A stretch of 64,000 nucleotides of DNA from assembly GCF_014467285.1 (NCBI RefSeq), contig NZ_NKHR01000011.1, forward strand, positions 62,001 through 126,000. Direction: 5' to 3'. The stretch comes from Xenorhabdus sp014467285 (GTDB lineage Bacteria; Pseudomonadota; Gammaproteobacteria; Enterobacterales; Enterobacteriaceae). The notes under the pieces are model-generated. The model made no database searches. It saw nothing but the letters and a program-made list of their open reading frames with translations, and was not told where the DNA came from. How positions within the stretch are numbered: position 1 is the stretch's first letter; each line of letters opens with the position of its first letter. This document shows positions 7,353 to 16,300 of this stretch, in pieces. Both the position numbers and the translations under genes were made by a program.

Positions 7353-10300
7353 TTATCCCTGTGAACGGTAGTTGTTTAAATTATTCAATAAAGATGAGTG
7401 ATTTTGGCTTACAACTCTGGCTAGTTCACATAATGTGGGATGAGTGAACAATGTTGCCAACGGAATTTCCATATTTTTCTCACGCAGACGAGCCAACAAT
7501 TGTATCGCTATCAATGAATGACCGCCCAATGCAAAGAAATTGTCATGACGGCTTACCTGTTCCCGTTTCAGCAACTTCTGCCAGATCTCAGCCAGTGCAA
7601 TTTCCACATTACCGAAAGGCGCTTCGTAACCGGAAGTTGTTACAACAGCAGATTGGCCTGATATCGGTGTATCTTGCGGTAAATCGGCCAGTAATTGCTG
7701 GCGTTCTGCGGCGGATAAAGTGGAAATGCCCATGATGGAACGTTGAGGATCTATTTCCAATGTTTCCACCAAATCAGTCAGGGCAGTGGTTATATCAGTA
7801 ATTAGTCGTGTCGGATCGAGACCTGATACAACCTGAGCCGTCAACAGGAAACCTTTACCCAAATCATCCACAGCCAGATAGATGGGATAGCTGGTTCTTT
7901 CTCGTCCTGTTACCAGACGTATACCTTCCCATAGGGTGTTGGTGACATTCGGCTGGCTATGGCGATAGTTAAGGAGTGTGTTAAAGAGCGGCAGGGGAGG
8001 CTCTACAGCACTACAGCGCTGAGCCAGTGCTAATGGTGCCTGTTCGTGTTCAAGTAACTGCGTCAAATTGCGGTAAGCGGTTTGCACGGTTTCTTGTACG
8101 CTGTTCCCTGCAAGTGAGATTCGGACAGGCAAGGTATTAATGAATAGCCCCGGAATCTGCTCAATGTCAATGCTTCCCTGCATGCGTCCCAGTAAGACCG
8201 TGCCGAAGACGATATCATCTCGTCCGCTTATTTTTGCCAGAACTTGTGCCAACGCGACATGGAATAGCACTCCGGGACTAACCCCCTGTCGGCGCGCCTG
8301 TTTGCGGATAGTTCTGGCGAGTGCTGCATTAAGTGGCTTGATAACCTCAGTTGCCGATCTGCCTCCACTGTGTACATCCTGTATTCCGAAGGGCGTAGTC
8401 GGTGTATTCACATCAGCGAGTACTCTGCGAAAATAGGTTTCGTGGTCTGACATCGGCACCCGCAAAGACTGGGCGATAAAATTGCGGTAAGGCAGTACAG
8501 GCGGCAATACAGGAGATAAGTGCCCGGTACGGTGGTGCAGCAGTTCGTTGATTTCGGCAATGATAAGATTCAACGAAATATGGTCATTGAGTATGTGGTG
8601 ACAGCAGAGAGCCAGCAACCATCCCCCTTGCTGCGGATCGTGGGCAATGTCAGCAGATAATAGCGGAGCCTGACTTATATTGATGCGATGCCGGCAAGGA
8701 TCGGTATGTGCCAGCAATTGAGATGGCACGTCTTTATCGCCGTCTGGTACAAAGGTGTTGATATGCAGGGATGCCTGACGCCAGACAACTTGCACCGACT
8801 GTGTTAGACCTTGCCAGCAGAAGGCAGTACGCAGAATATCATGGCGGTTAATGATCTGTTGTAATGTCGTCAGAAAAGTATCAAGGCGTTCGCGGGTGTC
8901 GAAAGCGAACAGGAGGTGCAGCAGATAAACATCTCCTTGTGTTTGCAGGAGATGGTGGAACAACATGCCTTCCTGTAATGGTGCAAGTGGATAAATATCC
9001 TGAATGTTGGTCATACCATCGGGGATTGTGGCGGCGATAGTATCAATTTCATGTTGTGTCAGGGAAACCAGCGGCAACATATCAGGCGTGATAGCGGTGC
9101 AACCATCAGGGATGAGATTGGGCGGTACGGTGAACGAGGTTGTATGATCCCCGATGCCCTGCATGACTTTTGCCATTTCAGCCAGTGTTGGTGTGGAAAA
9201 CACGGTACGAATATCAAGGTGCCAGCCTTGGTTACGCAGCCGTTCGATCAGGCTGATGACCATCAGAGAATGACCGCCCAGTTCAAAGAAATGGTCATAA
9301 CGCCCGACTTTTTCCAACCCTAATAGCACCTGCCAGATTTCGGCTAACGCTATTTCCCTGTCACCAAGCGGGACTTCATAAGCGCGAGTCACGATAGACG
9401 CCTGATCCGGCATCGGCAGCGCCTGACGGTTGAGTTTGCCATTGGGGGCCAGCGGAAAAGCATCCAGTGTCACAAATGCGCTAGGCAACATGTAGTCGGC
9501 AAGGTGCTGTGCAAGTTGCTGGCGCAGTTCTGCCGGCACCAGTTTTGTATTCGGTTCAGCGATCAGATAAGCCACAAGACGTTTGTCGCCCCCGGTTTTT
9601 TCATAAGAAGCGTCCTCGCGAGCAAGCACAATAGCTTCACGCACGCCGTGACACTGCATCAATCTGGTTTCGATTTCCCCCAGTTCGATCCGGAAACCGC
9701 GCAGCTTGACCTGAAAATCATTGCGACCAAGGTATTCGATATTGCCGTCAGATCGCCAGCGGGCTAAATCGCCGGTCTTATACATACGGGCGTTGGGATG
9801 TTCGCTAAAGGGATCGGTAACAAATCTCTCTGCTGTCAGTTCTGGTTGGTTTGAATAACCACGGGCGACGCCCATGCCTCCGATATAGATTTCGCCACTT
9901 ACGCCGATAGGAACTGGCTGACCAAGAGCATCTAAAATATAGATACGGGTATTGGACAGGGGCCGGCCAATCGGAATGTTATTGGTAATGGAAGGCATGG
10001 ATTTGTTATCTATCATCATTTCCTTATCTATCGCTATGGCCGTGGCAGTGATGGTAATTTCTGTGGGGCCATAGGCGTTGAACCAGCGGCAGGATTGGGT
10101 TTCTGGGCATGAGAACCAATCCATTAAATAGCGGTGTTCCACTTTATCACCCCCGACAATAACGGTGCGTATATAGGGGCTGAAACCGCCGCGTCCTGCC
10201 TTCATTTCTTGAACCCAATGGTGCCAGAAGGCAGTTGGTACATTGATGATCGTCACTTTCTGTTCACGCAAAAAATCGACAAAAGCGCTATCTGGTATTT

Positions 10301-13300
10301 TGATATGGGATGGGCGCAGAACCAGCGTAGCGCCCGATGCCAGAGTAGGGAAAATATCTGACACTGAAATATCAAACGCGAAAGTCACAAATTGCAGAAT
10401 ACGATCACCCAAGCAGGGTTCACTCACCTGACAATGTGCATGGATAAGGCTTACGACATTGTGATGTTCCAACATAACGCCTTTGGGATTGCCGGTTGAA
10501 CCTGAGGTGTAGATGATATAGGCCAGATGGTGCGGTTGAAGCCCTGTCTGCTGGCTGTCAGGGTTATAGGTCGGCTGTTTTTGCATGTTCTCTTGATGAA
10601 TTTCATCGTCCAACAGCCAGATGGGAATATCTTGTATTGGTAAACGTGTTTGTAAATGTTTTTGGGTCAACAATATTGCAGGCTTGCTGTCCGATAACTG
10701 ATAAACCAACCGTTCAATGGGATAGTCTGGATCAAGTGGAACGTAACCGGCCCCGGCTTTTAAGATCCCGAACAAGCCGATGATCATATCCAAACCCCGT
10801 TCAACATGAATTGCGACACGATCATCAGGACGTACACCAAAAGCAATCAGGCTGTGTGCCAGTTGATTGGCGCGTCGGTTCAGTTCGTGATAACTCAAGG
10901 ATTGTTCTTCAAAGATTACCGCTGCTGCATCTGGTGTGCGTTGCACTTGCGCTTCGAACAATTGGTGAATCAACGTGTCTTGTGAGAAACCGGCAGCCGC
11001 ATTTTGCAAAGATGGCGTGGTATTGAAACTGACCAATAACTGTTGGCGTTCTGCAACGGATAATATCGGTAAGCGAGCAATGGCTTGTGTCTCATCGGTT
11101 GTCATGGCTGTCAGCACATTGGTGAAATAACTCACCATGCGTTCAATCGTCTTCCGCTCGAATAGGCTTGAAGCGTACTCCAGATAACCACTGATGCCAT
11201 CTTGGGTTTCGGTCAGTGCCAGCGTCAGGTCAAAATAGGCACTGTGGTGTGGTGGTTCCATCAACGAAACAGACAAACCCGGCAATTCAAGGGACTGTGT
11301 GGAAGTATTATTTAGTGTAGAAGTATTATTCAGGGCCAGCATAACCTGAAAGATCGGGTTGTAACTCAGGCTGCGTTCAGGTTGTAGGGTTTCCACTAAT
11401 TGTTCAAAAGGCAGGTCTTGATGTGCATAGGCTGTCAGTGCCCGTTCACGGACATGAGCGAGCAGATTTGCCACAGAGTTGCCCGGTTCCAGTTCGACGC
11501 GTAAAGGCAATGTATTGACAAAAAAGCCGATCAATCCCTCAAGGTCACTCAATGAGCGATTGGCGACGGGGGTGCCAATAACGATATCGTCCTGTCCGCT
11601 CAAACGGGCAAGTACGATGCTCCAGGCTGCAAGCAGGGTCATAAATAACGTTGTATCCTGGCGTTGTCCGAGTGCTTTGAGGGCAGACAATAAATCCGCA
11701 TTCAGGTGAACGGGTACATGATCGCCTTTGTAACTCTGTTCTGGCGGACGTGGATGATCGATGGGGAGAGCCAGCAATGTCGGTGCATTTTGAAGCTGCT
11801 TTTGCCAGAAATCCCGTTGGGCAGAAAAAACCTCACCTTGTAGCCATTTCTGTTGCCAAACGGCATAGTCCGCGTACTGGATGGGAAGGTGGGGTAAAGG
11901 ATCGCCATATTCTCCTGATGCGGTACGGTAGAGAGCGCCCAGTTCGCGGAGCAATATCCCGGTCGACCAGCCATCGGTGATGATGTGATGCTGGATAATA
12001 ATCAGCACATGTTCTTCATCAGACAGTTGCAGCAATTGGCCCCGAACCATTGGCTCATTAGCAAAATCAAACGGGGTTTGTGTTTCGAGTTCCAGCCATT
12101 CGTTAATACGGGTCAGGCGAGAAGTGTCGTCTAATTTGCGCAGATCCTGACAGGTCAGGGAAAATCCAGTATCTGCGCTGTCGATATGTTGGTAAGGCTG
12201 CTCATCAATCAGGACAAAACGGGTGCGCAGACTTTCATGCCGACTGACGAGATGGTCAAGCGCGGCCGTCATCGCAGTATGATCGAGATGCCCGCTGAGA
12301 TGCAGGACTATCGGGATATGATAGGCCAGATTGGTTTTGGTATTGAGGCGGGCAAGGAACCACAAACGCTGTTGGGAGAAAGAGAGTGGCAAAGGCTGAC
12401 CGCGATCAGCAGCAGGAATAACGATTTGGGTTGTCACAGGCGTGTCGGTGAGCAAGGTAGCCAAATCAGACAGAACAGGGTGGGAAAAGAGTTGCTGCAA
12501 GTGTAATTCCCGCGCCAGTTTCTGGCGTATTCGCGCGGCAAGTTGGATGGCGAGCAGGGAATGACCACCAAGTTCAAAGAAATGATCATGACGACCAACT
12601 TGTTCCAGTTTCAGCAGTGCTTGCCAAATCTCAGCCAGTTTAATTTCCATATCGCCGATGGGGGCTTCATAGTTACGGGTCACGAGTGCCGCCTGATCGG
12701 GCATGGGCAGTGCCTGACGGTCGAGCTTGCCATTGGGTGACAATGGAAAGGCATCAAGCGTCACAAAGGCACTGGGCAGCATATACTCGGCAAGGTGTTG
12801 GGCAAGTTGCTGGCGTAATTCTGCCGGCACCAGTGTCGCATTGGGTTTAGCAAGGAGATAAGCAACCAGACGTTTTTCGCCCGGCATGTCTTCCCGGGCA
12901 GTTACAACCGCTTCGCGTACATCATGACATTGCACCAGTCTGGTCTCAATCTCACCAAGTTCGATGCGGAAGCCGCGTATCTTGACCTGAAAATCATTGC
13001 GACCAAGATATTCAATATTCCCGTCAGGTAACCAACGAGCCAGATCGCCACTTTTGTATAGACGGGCATCAGGATCTGAAGAAAAAGGATCAGAGATAAA
13101 GTGTCTTGCGGTGAGTGCTGGAAGATTCAGATAACCACGGGCGATCCCGGCTCCGCCAATATAAATCTCACCAGTCACCCCTATTGGAACCGGTTTTCCG
13201 TGGCTATCGAGAAGATAGATCTGGGTATTGGCGATGGGTTTCCCGATAGGTATTCGTCCGATATAACGATCCGGCACACATTGCCAGGCGGTAACATGAA

Positions 13301-16300
13301 CCGCCGCCTCAGTAGGGCCATATAAATTGTGTAGCTGACAGTGAGCAAAATGGGACAGACAGGGTTGCTGCAAGATATAAGGAAATGCTTCACCACTGCA
13401 TAAAATGTGGCGCAGGGAAGGGCAGCGGCCGGCGGGAATAGCATGGAGAAATCGCTGTAGCATGGCAGGCACAAAGTAGATGATAGTAATCCTGTGCTTT
13501 TCTATCTCGGACAGTAAATAGTGCGGATCTTTATGACCGTCGGGGTGAGCCAAAATTAATTGGGCACCAACCATCAGGGGCGGGAATAGCTCCCAAACGG
13601 AAACATCAAAACTGAACGGTGTTTTCTGCAAGACACGATCCTGCGCGGTGAATTGGTACGTCTTCTGTGCCCAGAGCAAACCATTCACGACACCGCGATG
13701 CTCATTCATTACCCCTTTGGGCACACCCGTCGAACCAGAGGTATAAATGACATAGGCCAGATGGCGTGGTGTCAGGCCAAGAGTCTGGGGGGCCGGGTTG
13801 CTGGTTGGCATGTCTGCCATAAGGAATGCAAGATTATTCAGATCTATAATCGGTACGGTATTGGCGAGCGGATTGATTAATGTTGTTTGGGTGAGCAAGG
13901 CAACAGGAGCCGCATCCTCAAGCAGATAGGCCAGTCGTTCGGCAGGATAGCCTGGATCAAGCGGGACATAGGCACCGCCGGCTTTCAGGATAGCGAGTAA
14001 TCCCACGACCATGACAAGGCTACGTTCAGAACAAATCGCTACCCGATCATCCGGGCGGACACCTAAGTCAATCAAATGATGTGCTAAGCGATTGGCTTGA
14101 CGGTTCAGTTCAGCATATGTCAATGATTGTTCTTCAAAGGTGACAGCAATCGCATCAGGATTGTGCTGTGCCTGCTTTTCAAACTGTTGGTGGATAAGTG
14201 CGTTTGGCGGGAAATCGCCTGCTGTATTATTGAAATCCACCAGCAACTGTTGACGTTCCTTAACGGGCAAAATCGAAATATCCAAAATCGGCTGGTGGGG
14301 GGAGTTTTCCAGCGCTTCGACCAACCCCGTCAGAGCCGTGGTCATATAGCCGATCAGACGAATCGGATCAATATCCGATACGGTTTGGGCAACCAGACTA
14401 AATCCATCACCCCAATCATCGACAAACAAACCGATAGGATAATTAATTCGTTCTTCTTGCATCAGCAAACGTATACCTTCCCATTTAGCAAAGGTGGTCT
14501 CTGATTGACTATGGCGATAATTGAGCAGGGTATTGAAGAGCGGCAAAGGTGGTATCACGCCACTACAATATTGGGCTTGCGTTAGTGTTGCCTGTTCGTG
14601 CTCCAGCAACTTCATCAGACTGAGATAAGTTTCTTGAACAATTGTCTGTGCGCTGTTATCCGTAAGCCTGATCCGGATGGGTAAGGTATTAATCAGCAGG
14701 CCCATTACCTGAGCAATGTCCGTACCGCCCTGCATGCGCCCCAGTAATACCGTGCCAAAGACCACATCATCACGCCCGCTTACTTTTGCCAGCACCAGAG
14801 CCAAAGCAACATGAAATAATATACTGGGGCTGACACCCTGACGTTGGGCTTGTGTGCGGATAGCTTTGGCAAGTAGCGCATCAATGGGTTGTTTGGTCTC
14901 CGATATCTGCCTGTTCCCACTGTGAATATCCAGTATCCCGAAAGGCGCCGTCGGTGTATCTACATCAGAGAGCACGTTACGGAAATAGGCTTCGTGAGCT
15001 GAGTTCGGTGCCTGCAAGGATTGGGCGACAAAGTGACGATAAGGTAATACCGGGGATAATTTTTCAGAATGGTGATAGTCAAGACACCCACTTTCCGTAT
15101 GGCTACGCAATAATGCGCTGATTTCATTAATGATGCGTTCCAGTGTTATATGATCACAGGCTAAATGATGGATACACAAAGCCAGTAACCACTCATCCTG
15201 ATGCGGATCATGGGCAATGTCGGCTGAGAATAGCGGTGCCCGGCTCACATCAAGGCGGTACTGGTGGGGATCGGTGTGTGACAGTAATTGAGAAAGAATA
15301 TCCTGTTCGCCATCCGGTAAAAACGTATTAATGCTCAAAGATGCCTGCCGCCAGACAACTTGCACCGGCTGCGCCAATCCCTGCCAGTGGATTGATGTGT
15401 GCAGAATATCGTGACGATCAATGACCTGTTGTAAAGCCGCCAGAAAGGCATCCAGCCGTTCGCGGGTGTTGAAGGCAAGCAAATTGCGTAGCAGGTAAGT
15501 ATCTCCCTGTTTCTGCAACAGATAATGGAACAAAATGCCTTCCTGCAATGGCGCGAGCGGATAGATATCCTGAATATTGACAGCGCCACCAGGAATAGTG
15601 GCGACGATGGCATCAATCTCTTGTTGGGATAGGGAAACTAAAGTCAACATGTCGGGTGTAATAGCAGTACAGCCGTCAGGGATGAGATTGGGCGGCGCAG
15701 TGAACACCGTCGTACTTTTTTGTCCCCTGTTTCCTTGGACTATATTCTCCTGAGCTGGTAGCAGTGCTTTTGCCATCTCATTCAGTACTGGTTTGGTAAA
15801 TACAATCTGGATATCAAGCACCCATCCCAGATCGCGCAGTTGTTCGATCAGGCTAACGGCTATCAGCGAGTGCCCGCCAAGCTCGAAAAAGTGATCGTAG
15901 CGGCTGACATGTTTCACTCCGAGCAACCTTTGCCAGATTTGGCTCAGGGTGGTTTCTGCATCCCCGATAGGGGCCTGATAATTGCGTGTGACAATTGCAG
16001 TATGATCGGGTTTGGGGAGAGCCTGACGGTCGAGTTTGCCATTAGGAGTCAGTGGGAAGGCATCCAGTGTCACAAAAGCACTGGGTATCATGTATTCGGC
16101 AAGATGTTGTGCGAGCTGTTGGCGCAATGCCATTGGCTCCGGTTCAGCATCCGCCTTAGGCAGTAAATAGGCGACCAGATGTTTTGGAGCCGATCCATTT
16201 TCATCGGAAAGATTTTCGCAAGTCAGCACCACAGCTTCACGCACGCCGTGGCATTGTCGCAGTCTTGCTTCGATCTCTCCCGGCTCAATGCGGAAACCGC

